64,000 bases of DNA, from positions 1,350,001 to 1,414,000 of the forward strand of contig JACEVL010000469.1 of NCBI GenBank assembly GCA_020284085.1, read 5' to 3'. The translations under genes and the position numbers were made by a program. This document shows, in pieces, positions 1 through 13,345 of the stretch. The stretch comes from Aporrectodea caliginosa (lineage: Eukaryota > Annelida > Clitellata > Crassiclitellata > Lumbricidae). The notes below the pieces were generated by a model. It was given only the letters and a program-made list of their open reading frames with translations. It did not search any database and was not told the DNA's origin. The first letter of the stretch is position 1. The number at the start of each line of letters is the position of its first letter.

Positions 1-20
1 GATGGCAGATAAATTTAGTG

Positions 21-105
21 CTCGTGAATAAGCTGGTGCCCTGCGCTTGACTTTCGAGTAACGCTTTATAAATTTGGAGTTTACGATTACGATTCTAATT
101 TAAGA
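21..105 (+). repeat. CGTGAATAAGCTG interspersed repeat, copy 1
   Basis: An ~85-bp module beginning CTCGTGAATAAGCTG and ending GGAGTTTACGATTACGATT. It recurs at 28192-28262, 29448-29525, 30267-30340 and 39752-39826 (plus) and at 23399-23488 (minus). It looks like the 3' portion of a SINE or LINE; no tRNA-like head was found next to it. Confidence 0.6.
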
Positions 106-840
106 GCAATAATGCCGTTTACAGGATGAATAATAATAATAGTGATGATGAAGAAAATAAAAATAGAAATAATAATAATAATAATAGGGAAATAATAATA
201 ATCATCATCATCATCATGAGCAGGAAGAAAAGCAAAAGAAAATAAAAAATGTAACTTAAAGATGCTCTCTTGTAATTGCTCGTGATGAAATGTTTCTTCA
301 AATCTAAGAAATTTGAGTATTGCATTTTCCCTACGACCTTCTGTGCTTAACAGTTTGCTTCACACGACATAAAACTCAAAGTTTGAAATATCCAAACACA
401 TAGATACAACAAACAGTTGATAAACAAGCCTCATACCAATTGAAGAAAGAACAGCACTGACTAATTCTTCTAGCTACCCTTTGGTATTCAACAATGTCAA
501 ATTTTTCATCAGAAGTCATTTTAAATTAAGTAATCGGAAAATTAAAATCCAGTCAAATCTGTGGCACACGCAAGAACAAACCTAAACCTAACAAACTTTA
601 AATAAACAAAAAACTTTAGATAAACGAAAAAACACAACAAAAATCAACATAGATGTCCTTATCGAGCAAGAAACTCATGTCACGTGGTAGTAGCTATGTA
701 GTAATTTTCAATGGCATAGTTGCTGTAAAATTAACAAATTGAAACTAGGAACTTTTAACTAATCTTTTTTTTCTCTATTCTAGTAGAGTAACTTAACAGG
801 TGCTTTCCAAATAGTTCAAGAAACGTATCTTTCTGTGAAG
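106..840. other. AT-rich intergenic, no gene seen
   Basis: Contains an (ATA/ATC)n microsatellite at about 125-225 and otherwise unique AT-rich sequence without a convincing open frame. Confidence 0.5.
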
Positions 841-844
841 CCTC

Positions 845-1057
845 ACAGTAGTGATCATAACAATGTTCCAGAAACTCTTCTTCGATTTCAAACATTTCAT
901 CACACATTCCACAACCGCATGGTTTCAAATTGAAATGATGAAACGGTTCAAGAAATGTATTTTGTTGTGGATCATCATAGTAGTGTTAATGACAATGTTC
1001 CATAAACTCTTCTTCGATTTCAAACATTTTATCACATATTCCACAACCATAGGGTCT
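845..1057 (-). repeat. 132-bp tandem duplication at the zinc-finger gene 3' end
   Basis: Two copies of a segment (about 845-925 and 977-1057, offset 132 bp = 44 codons) encode on the minus strand near-identical peptides around CGICDKMFEIEEEFMEHC and CGMCDEMFEIEEEFLEHC. The upstream copy ends in TAA where the downstream copy has GAT, so the stop at 986 looks like a mutation that removed the second copy from the protein. Confidence 0.7.
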
Positions 1058-2912
1058 CATAATGAAACAATCTATGTCAGCATTAAATGTTGAATGGCCT
1101 CCATAATGTTTATTTTCATCTTGACTTGACTCCATACTCTGCCTAGATGTTAGCAAGACTCTTTCATCGCTATCGTTGTGATTGTCTGCACATATGCTGA
1201 ATCTCTTATGTGAAGTACTTCCAAGCCATCTCTGTGTCATGCTTGACTCAGTGCTTTGACATAACTCACTCCCACATAATTTTTCTCCAGAGTGGGTTTT
1301 CAAATGGTAATCAAGTTCAACCCTATGCGTGAAAGTTTTGTCACATAAATCACACTTGTATGGCTCTCCCCCAAAGTGTGTTTTCATATGGATTTTCAGA
1401 TTAGCTCTTCGTATAAATACTACGTCACATAAATTGCGATCGTATGGTTGTTCTCCATTGTGGGCTTTTGCATGGCGGTTCAAATGAGACTTCACTGTAA
1501 ATGCTTTATGGCAAACATTGCACTTGAATGGTTTTTCTCCAGTGTGGGTTCTTATGTGGGAATCCAGTGGACTCTTCTTTACAAATGCTTTGTGACATAA
1601 GATGCACTTGTACGGTTTCTCTCCAGTGTGGGTCCTTATGTGGGTTACCAGTTGACACTTAAGTGCAAAACACTTTGTGACATATATTGCAAGTATATGG
1701 TTTTTCTCCAGTGTGGGTTCTTATGTGGGAATCCAGTTGACTCTTCCTTGCAACCGCTTTATGACATAAATTGCACTTGTATGGTTTTTCTTCAGTGTGA
1801 GTTGTTACATGGTTTTTCAAAGTAAGTGTATGTGCAAATGCTCTGCAACAGAGTATGCACTTGTATGGTTTTTCTCCGGTGTGGGTTCTTGCATGGTAAT
1901 TCAGGTGAGTCTTCAACATAAAGGCTTTCTGACATGAACTACACTTGTATGGTTTTTCTCCAGTGTGGGTTCTTGCATGGTAATTCAGGTGAGTCTTCAA
2001 CATAAAGGCTTTGTGACATGAACTACACTTGTATGGTTTTTCTCCAGTGTGGGTTCTTGCATGGTAATTCAGGTGAGTCTTCAACATAAAGGCTTTCTGA
2101 CATGAACTACACTTGTATGGTTTTTCTCCAGTGTGGGTTCTTCTGTGGTATTGCAGATTACTCTTCGTTGCAAATGCTTTATGGCAAAAATTGCACTTGT
2201 ATGGTTTTTCTCCAGTGTGACTTTTTGCATGGCAATTCAGATTAGACTTCGATGCAAAGGCTTTCTGACATGAACTACACTTGTATGGTTTTTCTCCAGT
2301 GTGAGTTCTTCTGTGGTATTCCAGCTGACTCTTCAACAGAAATGCTTTATGGCAAAAATTGCACTTGTATGGGTTTTCTCCAGTGTGGGATGTTGCATGG
2401 TACTTCAGACAAGTCTTCGATGCAAAGGCTTTCTGACATAAACTACACTTGTATGGTTTTTCTCCAGTGTGGGTTCTTCTGTGGTATTCCAGCTGACTCT
2501 TCATTGCATATGCTTTAGGACATAAATTACATATGTATGGTTTTTCTCCAGTGTGAGTTCTTCTGTGGTATTCCAGCTGACTCTTTGTTGGAAATGCTTT
2601 ATGGCAAAAATTGCACTTGTATGGGTTTTCTCCAGTGTGGGATGTTGCATGGTACTTCAGACAAGTCTTCGATGCAAAGGCTTTCTGACATAAACTACAC
2701 TTGTATGGTTTTTCTCCAGTGTGGGTTCTTCTGTGGCATTCCAGCTGACTCTTCGTTGCATGAGCTTTAGGATATAAATTACATATGTACGGTTTTTCTC
2801 CAGTGTGAGTTCTTCTGTGGATTTTGAGATTAAAACTTTGTGCAAATGTTCTGTTACAAAATTCACATTTGAATTGTTTAACTTCGTTATGTGTTCTTGC
2901 TGGCAAGTCCAT
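986..2912 (-). pseudogene. C2H2 poly-zinc-finger gene, frameshifted
   Basis: Read on the minus strand, an ATG at 2912 opens about 20 tandem C2H2 fingers (28-residue period) joined by HTGEKPY linkers, the signature of DNA-binding Kruppel-type factors. Fingers 1-14 and the first half of 15 are in one frame that ends at TAA 1659-1661. The second half of finger 15, fingers 16-19 and a degenerate tail continue in another frame from about 1666 to 986. One extra base in the A4 run at 1667-1670 would explain the shift. Finger 2 has Tyr for its second Cys, finger 18 has lost its first Cys, and the segment after finger 19 no longer fits the pattern. No KRAB, BTB or SCAN domain is visible. Promoter and any upstream exons were not found. 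It could be a decaying gene or a live gene with a sequencing error in the homopolymer; DNA target unknown. Confidence 0.8.
1862..2120 (-). repeat. near-identical 84-bp zinc-finger repeats
   Basis: Three consecutive finger units differ by only a residue or two (SSCQKAFMLKTHLNYHARTH, with Q or H after the second Cys). They are much more alike than the other fingers, which indicates recent unequal exchange within the array. Confidence 0.8.
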
Positions 2913-2935
2913 ATCTTCAACAGAGCATAAGACAA

Positions 2936-5725
2936 AATTAAACCAGTCTTTTCTGGCTTATCTACATTACATTGGTATCTGTTACGAGTTGCAATGCAGC
3001 AATGGGTAGAATTTTCATTGGACTTTTCTATGGAGTACCATATCCCGATAGGAATACTGGCAATGGGCTTTATGAACTTCTAGAAAGATCTAAACATGAG
3101 AACTAATATCCCTGACTTCATTTGCAATACTGAACTGCTTAATGGGATGGACAGAAATAAAAAAATATGAGAAATTTTTAGATTTTATTAATATCAACCT
3201 CATTCAACTGCATGTCATGATAGCTGCCATAAGAAATAACATTCTAGAGTCAGTCATAAAGAAACTGATGAGAATATGTGAGAGAATCTAAGGTTAAGAG
3301 ATCATATTGGTACTAGTGATCATCACACAGTTAGAAACAAATTAGCAATGGAGCTTGTTGGAATATAACAACGTTTTTTAGAGGAAACTATCAAGTATCA
3401 AAATTGAAAAGAGTCGACAAAAGATAAATCCTAAATAGTCACACAAAGAGAATGGACGATTTTTATAAGATAGGCACACTGGCACAGGCACAGATTATCA
3501 ATGCATGTGTGTTCAATAGACACATACCAAAGGATTGGTCAGATGTAGTTTAGTTCCACTGTACAAATAAAAGGAGAAATAAGAATGGTTTAAAATGACA
3601 AAGAACAATTAAGGCTACTCGATAGATATAATTTTGTTACAAAGCCAAGAGTATCTGGAGGTAAGAAATTCTTCTGTGCAAGGGTTTTAGAACTGTGGCT
3701 CACAGAACTTTGAGTCGACACAACCACAGCTTTGAAGAGGAACTTAGGAGAAATAAGCCACTGAAGCACAGACCGGTAAGCTATAGTAAGTCCAGCCTAG
3801 CTGAAGATTCTACTCAATCACTTAAACTGTATAGAAAGTTTTATGTTACTTGTGGTTAAACTTACTGTTAAACATTATACAGTTAAGGTAACCAATACCT
3901 CCACACCTTACTTGGAGTGATATTTCTGCACTTAGCAATTTCTGTCAGAGGTTAACTGTTAACTGATATGTGTCATATGATTGTGCCAATTGCAGTGATA
4001 TATAGCCAGCTCAAATACGGTTACGATGTTCATATCATTTTGTATTTTTCTTATAGTTCATGTTCTTCTCCTCCTCCACCTTTTTCACCACAACGTTTTC
4101 TTCCACCACTTCACTCCCTGCTAGATAGGCCTACTCACAGGTCGTAATGCCAATTCCCACGCCTGAACTTGGTAAGTATTGCGGATTGTCAGTGGGCTCC
4201 GTGCTCAGCAAGCAATTTCTTCGCCCCTACCCATAACTAAGTCTTCCTGTTACTGTTCCTTTTCCTCTTCCTCCTGCGCCAACTATTTCAAGAATAGAAA
4301 CAGGGCAAAAACGCTACTAAACTTCTCAAGAACAGAACCAAAAATGCATTCCCCAGTCTGAGGAATAGTGAAGTGGTTATACTTACTAGTATGAGCCTGA
4401 AACTATCAAAATACAACTAGAATAATAGTTGCTTAATAGGTAATGGTAAATTAATTACAAAAGAGAATAACTCACTTGAATCAGGATAATAAAAACCAAA
4501 TTAAAGAGAATCTTCCTCTCGTCAGTCGTCAAGATGAACAAAATGGCGTTCAATTAAAACAAAACAAGTAAGTACGTAAGTATATAATTGACTCGACCAA
4601 CTACTCATCGCACTTTTATGTAGCCTACATGAAGGCTTCAACATATCGTGAATGAAGCATACTTGTCATAATAAATCATCCTGATTATAAATGTTTTCTG
4701 TGCTAATGTATCTGCTGCTAGGATTATTCTATTTGTTGAGCGAGGTCGCATGGCATAGGCCGCATAGCCATAGCAAAAACAGCAACTATAAGTAAAGTAC
4801 GGTAAGTAAGTAGCCATGATTTGCACCTGAGTTAGATGATCCACTCCCTGAGTCCGACGCTAGACACAATTCGTTTTCTTTCCACACGCAATTAATGCAC
4901 GAAAACAGCAATGAGTAACAAAAACAGACAGTGCTAATGAACATCGCACCAAACTCAATAGGCCTACAACTCAATGCAAATAAGCGTATATAGCCTAATA
5001 AGTAATAGGGCCTATAGGCCTATATAGGCCCTAAGCGTATAATATAAGCGTAACTAAACTATATATGTGTGCTATAGGCTATGTGGATATTTACACAGTG
5101 CCTTTTCGGAAACTCATAGAAATACCTGACCATAGAATAGCGAAATAGATGCATAAGACGGAGAAGAAGCTTATGTCGCTGATTGCTAGGAACCCTCTTC
5201 CATAATGAGGAACCGATCGCGGTAAAGCTTCCATGTTGCGTTGTGGAACAAGAATCGAGAACAATATTATAACTAGATCATTATGTGCTCTAAAGCGAAG
5301 AGATCTGCGCTCAAGCATACAGTGGCAATGAAATAAATGGATCTCTAAGGTTGGGTGTCGACCAGAAGAGTTAGGCCACTATACTAAACTCAATGTGTTT
5401 CTTTGCACGGGCAACCGATGTAGCCCGTCCTCCGACTCAGAAACGTCCATAGCCTTTAGTTAAAATTTATAGTTAGGTAGGCCATTATGACCAAACACAG
5501 GAAACTGAATAGTTAGTCGAGCTGAAGCGTTTAAAACAATCTGAGAAGTGAGAATTTGCAGTAGTTTAAACGACAAGAAATCGGAACAGTTGCGAGTTAC
5601 ATTAAGACACTTTGCGGACTCTGAGAGCTCGCGCTCCATATACAAAGTTGAGCTGATACGATGTTCAACATGGTCAGAGAAGGATATAGTGGAGACTAAG
5701 ACTAACGCCCCAACAGTGCATTCAT
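2936..5725. other. intergenic, no gene recognised
   Basis: Only short open frames with no recognisable domain. A compact palindromic cluster of AGGCCT-containing sequence lies at 5005-5035. An upstream exon or promoter of the zinc-finger gene could lie just above 2912 but no signal is decisive. Confidence 0.5.

Positions 5726-5728
<3 letters not shown>

Positions 5729-5787
<59 letters not shown>
5729..5787. repeat. (TA)n microsatellite
   Basis: Uninterrupted TA dinucleotides. A second, longer TA tract lies at 6634-6716. The sequence between them (5790-6630) has short open frames on both strands with no recognisable domain. Confidence 0.9.
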
Positions 5788-5789
<2 letters not shown>

Positions 5790-6631
5790 TTTCATTTATT
5801 CGTTTATTAATAAATCACTCGGGTTGACTATGGCCTTCTAAATAGAGATTTACAAGGTCGTGTGTTGACACGTCGCAACGCGGTACATTGAACAGTTACG
5901 CCTTTCACAGAAGATATTGACGAAAATAAGAAAATTGGTTGCATGCGGAGCGACGTGGTGAATACATAGAAAGCAGTCCTAGTGAAAGTACTTATGTAAA
6001 TCACGCGAAATGTAATTTTTATCGTCCTTGGCCGGTAAGACAAAATCGTGCGGTCTCGGGCGAAGGCCGTATTGGCGTTTGATGGCGGGTGGGAAGATGC
6101 CACGGACACGTCAGTCTCGTTCCAGATGTCAGCCGACAGCAAGCGGTCCTCGGTAGCGCTCACCATCGCTCCAGGACCCGGCGATGTCGTCGGGGGAAAG
6201 CCCATTCTCGGCACTCGAGGCAAAAAGCGCTCCATGGATGCAGTCTCGGTTGCCCGTCGAAGCATAACTATACACCAGGCCGGGGCAGCATGGAATAGCC
6301 GAGCAACCGTAGTAGCTCCATGCAGCTACCTTATGAGATAGTATCTTGTAGTATTTTTGGCGCCTGTGTAGCTATAAGGACACTTAATACAACGCATTTT
6401 AAAGTATCTCACTAAAGTGCTTTCTCTGCGCTAACCTATATAATGTTAAATGTCATTCACAACTATAGACTAATTACATCAGCAAATCAAAGCACAATGA
6501 ACTAGAAATAAATAGGTATACTATAATATCTTGGGAGTGAGTGGTGCCGTTCGAGCGAGACGGATAGTTAGTTTGAGATAAGACTACGGGGCTTTGTAGC
6601 AGCAGATTTCGTTTATTAAGATACTATAGGT

Positions 6632-6724
<93 letters not shown>

Positions 6725-7185
6725 ACCGCAACTTGTGTATTTGGAATAACGAAAAGTAATTAATTTAAAACTATCAGCTATAATAGTTAAAAAATTGAGA
6801 GGCAATGCTAGACAGCCCGAATGGTCCGATATAGAACACTAGAGATGAAATTGTGGTCATCTTTTTTGGGCGGTTCATATTCATGAGACCTATTAGGCTA
6901 TTAGGGCGAAGTGAATCAGGCATAAAAGACAATATACGACATTACAATCGGGAGCATTCAACAGTCAATTCATCTAACTGAACAGAGACCAGATGTGTGG
7001 AGCACCAATGCAGGAGGAACCCATGTCTCACAGTGATTCCGGAGAAGCTGGTTACTCGCCAATTAATATGGAACATCACGAAAAACAGGAGCAAGTAATT
7101 GGTGAGTTCAATTAGACGAGGAGCGATCGAATGAAATGATTAGCCAGGTGCCCATGGCAGGCATCAACGAATAGTAGGCCTAGTA

Positions 7186-7510
7186 TGTGTATACATAGTG
7201 AATACATATACATACACATATACATGTACACATAAATGAACATATACATATACATACACAAACGCATGCATATTATACACCTATTGTCCTATACATATAC
7301 AAACACATACACATGTGCATGTACATATGCATATTCTCATCAATATACATGTGCATATACATATACATATACTACACATATACATATATAAATGCATACA
7401 CACATGCATATACATATAAATACACATATACGTATATATATACATATATATATATATATGCATATATAATATATACTATGCAGTATACAATACATGTATG
7501 CTGTACATGT
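7186..7510. repeat. (ATACAT)-type degenerate microsatellite
   Basis: Long run of ATACATATACATGTACAC-like purine-pyrimidine alternation; the MCIYIYTY-type open frames here are artefacts of it. Confidence 0.8.
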
Positions 7511-7617
7511 AGGTAGAAGCAATTTCTTTTCAACAGTGTTTTGTGGACTCTTGAAAGTTGATGCCCGCATTCATCCTACATCCGCTCCTATATATGCTAC
7601 ACCTATCTCGCGCACTT

Positions 7618-7618
7618 C

Positions 7619-7686
<68 letters not shown>

Positions 7687-7689
7687 AGC
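7618..7689. repeat. (CTG)n trinucleotide repeat
   Basis: About 22 pure CTG units ending in CTGCAGCAG, giving poly-Leu/Ala/Gln open frames on both strands. No coding context supports translation. Confidence 0.9.
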
Positions 7690-7779
7690 AGAGGTTGATG
7701 AGGTGATGAGGGTGGGGTGCGACAGGTCCACCAGAGAAGGGATGATGGGGTTGATTTCCTTGATCCCAACTACCGAGGC

Positions 7780-7840
7780 ACCGACTGACAATCTTGAAGG
7801 GGCGCTATAAAAATTTCCACTGATTGATTGATTGACTGAC
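7780..7840 (+). repeat. SINE/LINE 3' tail (CTTGAAGGGGCGCTATA type)
   Basis: The motif CTTGAAGGGGCGCTATAAA followed by TGATTGATTGAT recurs at 22950-22998, 28480-28545, 42058-42125, 56735-56800 and 63870-64000, and reversed at 32705-32780. It is the 3' tail of an interspersed family and ends in a short-period microsatellite. Confidence 0.6.
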
Positions 7841-7897
7841 AGGAAATTTGTTTGGAAGGATATACAGAGAAACACTGAGAGAAAGTGAGGCAATAAC

Positions 7898-8006
<109 letters not shown>

Positions 8007-8799
8007 AATAACAAAGAGAGACAGGTAGGCTACAGACAGAGACAGACAGACAGACAGACAGAGGCAGAGACACACTGAGAGATATTGAGTTAATGACAGA
8101 GAATCTGAGAGAGACAGGTACAGAGACAGAGAGACAGACACAGGCAGACACAGAGAGAAATTGAGTTAATAAAACAGAGAGACAGAGACAGACAGACAGA
8201 GACAGATAAAGAGACAGAGGGACAAAGGGACAAGTGAATGGAAGACTTAGACAGATGGAAATAGGAAGAAAAAGATCTACGGACAAAGCAAAGACTAAAG
8301 ATGATAAGAAAGGAAAGTAGAGACAGAAAAAATAAAAATAAAAACAAAGATGAGCGACAAAACGAGGCTTAATAATTAATAGTACCTTCTATAGACTATA
8401 GCACTGGTGTCTAATGAACAAGACATCAACCGTTGAAAGATATATAGAGAGACGACGTATTAGGAGAATAAATGAGTTCGAAAAGAGCATTCATCTGCTC
8501 ATACGTCATTCATGATATGCTATATCCTCCAACGATATCTCTTTCATTTCTTACTACTAACAAGGAAATTAGTATCGCGTACAAAACCATTTATAACTAA
8601 AATATACACGCGCGCGCGCACACACACACACCCACACACAATCATCAGCAAGCGTTTCGAAATTATGTTATTTCATTATACCTGTTTCCTTCTCTTTCTT
8701 GGTGATGAATCAGTATAATTATGCTCCATTCCTATACATCCCTTCTACTTTCCGTACTTGTATTCCTCTCTCACACCTTTCCTCCATCATTCTCTCTAT

Positions 8800-8966
8800 C
8801 TGCCCCTCTATCTGTCTATCCCTCTATCTCTCTCCCTGTCTCTGTCTCTGTCTGTCTGTCTGTCTGTCTCTCTGTCTATCTCTCTGTCTCTCTGTCTCTC
8901 TGTCTGTCTGTCAGTCTGTCTATCTGTCTCTCTGTCTGTCTGTCTCTCTCTCTCTCGTCTGTCTGT
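8800..8966. repeat. (TCTG/TCTC)n microsatellite
   Basis: Polypyrimidine-rich tetranucleotide array; the Leu/Ser-rich open frames across it are artefacts. Confidence 0.9.
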
Positions 8967-9144
8967 ATATATATAATATATATATATATATCTATATCTG
9001 CGTATATCTCAGTCCGTCTTCATTACAAACGTAAAACAATGTTTGTATAATGTGCATTTATAGATACATCGATCAATGTATAAAAGTATCCATGTTTCCA
9101 TGAACGCATCGTAATCGTAAACTTCAAATTTCTAAAGAGCTATC

Positions 9145-9645
9145 CTAAAGCTAAGCGCTGACCAGCATGCATGCGCAATTTGTAAAAATGCATCAACACT
9201 TAAATGCAAATAAGACGTTAGTAACAATTAAAGTCCTCTATAATTGAATGTTAGCTATGTATAGACGTTTTCCACCTACGGCACTTTAAATATATGCTGC
9301 ATGCCTACCTGATTAATGGAAATATATATATATATATACCTGCCGGATATTCTTTTTCACTGTTAGTTAAGGTTTTCATTACAATTATATTTTCATAGTG
9401 TTTTGAATCGAGTTAATCATTTACTGTGTAATATGTACTATACTGTATCCATTGCTGTTCGAAACATGATACGCATGTTTATCAAGGATTTAGCTCATTC
9501 ATATTTCTAAATGAGTTCTAGGTGTAAAGCTAAGTGATCTTGACCTTTTGGCATGCGCAATTCGTAATAATCATCATACTTTATGTTGAAATGTTATGTT
9601 TGTAACAATTAAAGGCTTCTATAAAAGAATGTTAGATATGTATTG
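9145..9645 (+). repeat. diverged direct repeat, two copies ~376 bp apart
   Basis: About 120 bp at 9145-9265 matches 9522-9645. Shared blocks are AAAGCTAAG, GCATGCGCAATT, TAACAATTAAAG and GAATGTTAG. Neither copy is coding. The rest of 9010-10430 holds no recognised gene. Confidence 0.55.
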
Positions 9646-10435
9646 ATTTGTATACGCATAAATATTTTTACTCATGTATATATTGAATGACGCTTGTATA
9701 CATGCATACATGGTTGCATTCGCGCGTACATAATTCGTGTACCTATGCATGTATCAATGACGGTATACAATTAATCATGTACGTATACATGTATGTGTGC
9801 TTGTATGCATGCATGTGCGTTCGACTTGTTGGGCTCACTGCTGTCAATCGAACCCTAATTGTCACCGACAGAGGGAGACAGTTGTAATCAAATTTGGCAT
9901 CAGTTCAATTATATCTAAGACGAAGATCGAGTAGTAATCGATAGAAGAGGTATCGATCGATCAATGTGGCGTCACTGTTGATGAATGGCGTCTTAATATA
10001 TCAAACCGTTCATTTTCTGTTAGTTCATTTTCTCTTGTACTGCTTCTGTGCTTCTCAGTGGATCCTAAACTGTTCTTTATAAAAGTCCAGATACATGGAT
10101 ATATAGCCTACATACATCGTTTTTCATGCTTTTGTCCAACTTTCTACTTCGTTTTATTGCGCTTCTTTCACGCCTCTGTAGCACTAATTGTCTGCCTTTC
10201 CATAGTATCTCTCAATCTCTCTTCGTCTCTATCTGTCTCTCCTTTGCTATTTCTCCTTCTTTGTCACTGCGCTTCTTTAGCACTAAATTTCAGCCTTTCG
10301 CTATGCTCTCTTTCTCCTCCTCTATATCACTATATATCTCTTCAGCTCTGTCTGTCTCTCCTTGGCTGTTTCTGTCTCCTCCTGTTTCTTTGTCTTTATT
10401 ATTTTGACTGCGCTTCTTTCAGACTTCTATAGATC

Positions 10436-10680
<245 letters not shown>

Positions 10681-11599
10681 CTCTGTTTCCTTTGATATTT
10701 CTTGTTTTTCGCTTTCTTTCGTTCTCTTTTCTTGACAGATTCTTTCCACTTTTTCGCTTATATTCTCCCTTCCTCTTGCTTCGACTGCTCTTTGATTCCA
10801 TTCGTTTTCTTCCAACCGTTCTTGCTACTGTTATCTCCGCTAACTGTCTTCCAATAATTTTCTCCTTTTACCCTGTATACGCTGCTTCTTTCTTTCTATC
10901 CTTTCGTCATATGCACTTTTTCATTAAAACTTCCATACCTCATTCGCTTCTTATATCCTTCTCTCTGTCCGTCTTCTGTTTTGTCTCTGTCTCTGTATCT
11001 GTTTCTCAGGTTCGTCTTTGTTCTTTATAATATGTCGCCATCTTTACATTGTGATGCCTCCACCATTCTCTTATATCTTCGGCGCATCTTCTCTAATTCC
11101 CTTCTCTCCTGTAAATATGTTGCCTCTTCAGACTCTTTCTTGGTCTCTCTCCTGTAAATGTTTGTCTGTCTGTCTGTCTGTCTCGTATGTCTGTCTCTCT
11201 CTCTCTCTCTTTCTCTCTCCCTCCGTCTCCCTTTCCCTATCTCTCTATATATACACACAATTCCATCTCTAAGCAGTTCTCTTTCTCGCGTGACTGTCTT
11301 GGCGATTCAAGAGGTGCGTCGACGTCATGCAACCAAGAGCAAAGGATCGCCACCCGGCATGTGTCCCCCTCTTCCGCTTTCTTCCTCTTCCCCTCTTCCC
11401 CACTCCGTCCATCAAGTGGAGCAGCAAGTGGCTGCGTCACGATCTATGCAAACACGTGCTGCACACGAGGCATCGCTCCAGTCTCCATCTGACGACTTTC
11501 AGCGTCAGAATCAAGGGCACCAGCGCAAGATGAAAGAGAGACCGAGAGAGGCAGAGAAATGGATGCGAGGAAGGGAAGAGGGAGGCAAGAGGAAAAGAG

Positions 11600-12060
11600 G
11601 ACAAAGACGGTGATAGAGATGAAAGCAGGGTGAGAGGCAGGGAGTGATGGACACGGGGATGGAAAGAGAGAAGCAGGTTAAGAGGCAGGCAGGGAGACAG
11701 ATAGGGAGAGAGATAGGGAGGTTGGCAGGGATACAGGCAAGTATTGAGCAAGGGAGGGATGGAGGCAGGCAGGGAGGCAAGGTGTAATAGACAGAGGGAA
11801 GGAAGGAGAGAAGTAAGTTAAGAGGCAGGCAGGGAGACAGATAGGGAGGTAGGGAGGTTGGCAGACAGACAGACAGACAGGCAAAGAGACAGGAACGTGG
11901 TGAGCACGGGAGGGATTGAGGCAGGCAGAAATGGAGAAAACGAGGCAGAAAAGCACAACTGAAGGGGGAAACGGATGGATGCAGGAAGGCAGGGCAACAG
12001 ACAGGCAGGCAGACAGGAAGATAGACAAGCAGGTAGGGAAGCTGGGACAGAGGCACGAAG
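11600..12060. repeat. GGCAGGCAGGGA-rich degenerate tandem repeat
   Basis: Two related blocks of about 150 bp (from 11665 and from 11812) share AAGAGGCAGGCAGGGAGACA; purine-rich, non-coding. Confidence 0.7.
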
Positions 12061-12244
12061 AATAAAATTTTAAGGAGGGATGGTAACTGAAGAACATGTA
12101 AATATATAGTAAAATTGAAAGAGTAGAAGCGGGGTTGTTGAGGATAGGGCGTGAAAGGACTGAGGACCAATGCCCGGGTGAATGGCTGAGAGGGTCAGAA
12201 GAAAGAGAGAGGACAGGATGGAGAGAAGAATGGAGGGAGGTATG

Positions 12245-12843
12245 GGACAGCTTATTTGATGTGTTTCGTGCCACTACGGTTGGTATGATGCTATATTGCT
12301 CGCCGGTATGGTGGGTCTTCGCGAGAGGGCAGAAATGGGAGGCCCTTGAGGGAATTATCCGGAGGCTGGTACGCCAGAGGTACTTGCCTCCATCTTTTCT
12401 CTCATCTGAAACGCTTTGCAACAATGCAGATAGCAGACTCTTTGCCTGCATTCTGCACAATCCTTGTCATGTATTGCATTAATTGTTACCGCCGATGAAA
12501 CAAACTCGCTACTCTGTCCCACAACCGTGAGCTCTCCAATGTCTCCATGTTTGACAATCTGACTCAGAAATGCTTCCTTTCCAGGGTGCTATACAAATAA
12601 ACAAGGTTTCCCTAGATCTGGCTATTTAAACTCTTCATTTTCCCCTATGACTAACCCTAACTCTTCCTCCCCATGTTCCCTTTGATATACAAAGACTTCT
12701 CTCATTCAATTCTTGGCTTGTAGGCCTATATATATACATATACATTTTTGTTTGTTTGTCTGAATGTATTAAGCTTTCCTTGTACAGTGCTGTGCGCTTG
12801 CTAGTGCTTCTCATTAAAGAATATACCTGCTTACTTAAAGAAA
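12245..12843 (+). mobile_element. decayed 3' fragment of CR1/L2-like LINE
   Basis: The translated frame reads RATTVGMMLYCSPVWW and later LFACILHNPCHVLH, which aligns with the C-terminal part of the reverse-transcriptase ORF at 14971-16740 (RSTTVNRMLYCSQVWW, LFRNILNNPGHILH). It then carries an in-frame stop at 12481 and a frameshift before a final match ending at TAA near 12600. The 3' UTR end (TGTACAGTGCTGTGCGCTTG, then ATTAAAGAATATACCTGCTTACTTA) matches the tail of that element. An older, 5'-truncated, inactive copy of the same or a sister family. Confidence 0.85.
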
Positions 12844-12844
12844 A

Positions 12845-13290
12845 TGCGACGGATGATGAGGCAATTAACACCAAAGTAATGAGGCACTAGATATCCATCG
12901 ATGGTTCAGCGACTATAAGTACCAGGAACTTAGGAAGTCTCGAGAATGTTTTAAAAGGCGAAGTAGTTTAGAATAGACCCATTGAACGACTAATTAGCGA
13001 CTACGGATGCCAGAAACAGACAGACACACAAACACACACAGAGAAAGACAGACAGTTAGACAGACAGACAAAGAGACAGACAGGCAGACACACAGATAGG
13101 CAGACAGACAGACAAGACAGACAGACAAGACAGACAGACAGGCAGCCAGATAGACAGACTGGCAGACAAACAGATAGACGGGCAACAGACAGGCAGAGAG
13201 AGTGAAAAGAGGTGAGACGAAATGAGAAAGACAGGAAAAGACAGGCAATGAGTGTAATGTATCGCTTGGAAAGGCTTACAACATATTGTC
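12845..13290. other. intergenic, GACA-rich microsatellite
   Basis: Holds a degenerate (GACA)n tract at 13015-13200 and no gene. Confidence 0.6.
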
Positions 13291-13295
13291 ATTCA

Positions 13296-13299
13296 TTAA

Positions 13300-13345
<46 letters not shown>

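Noticed and set aside
2252..2770. Plus-strand open frames repeating MVFLQCEFFCGIP
   Set aside because: They are the antisense of the zinc-finger array; the repeat period simply mirrors the fingers.
11511..12460. Long minus-strand Leu/Pro/Ser frames
   Set aside because: Lie on a GGCAGG-type tandem repeat and antisense to a LINE fragment.
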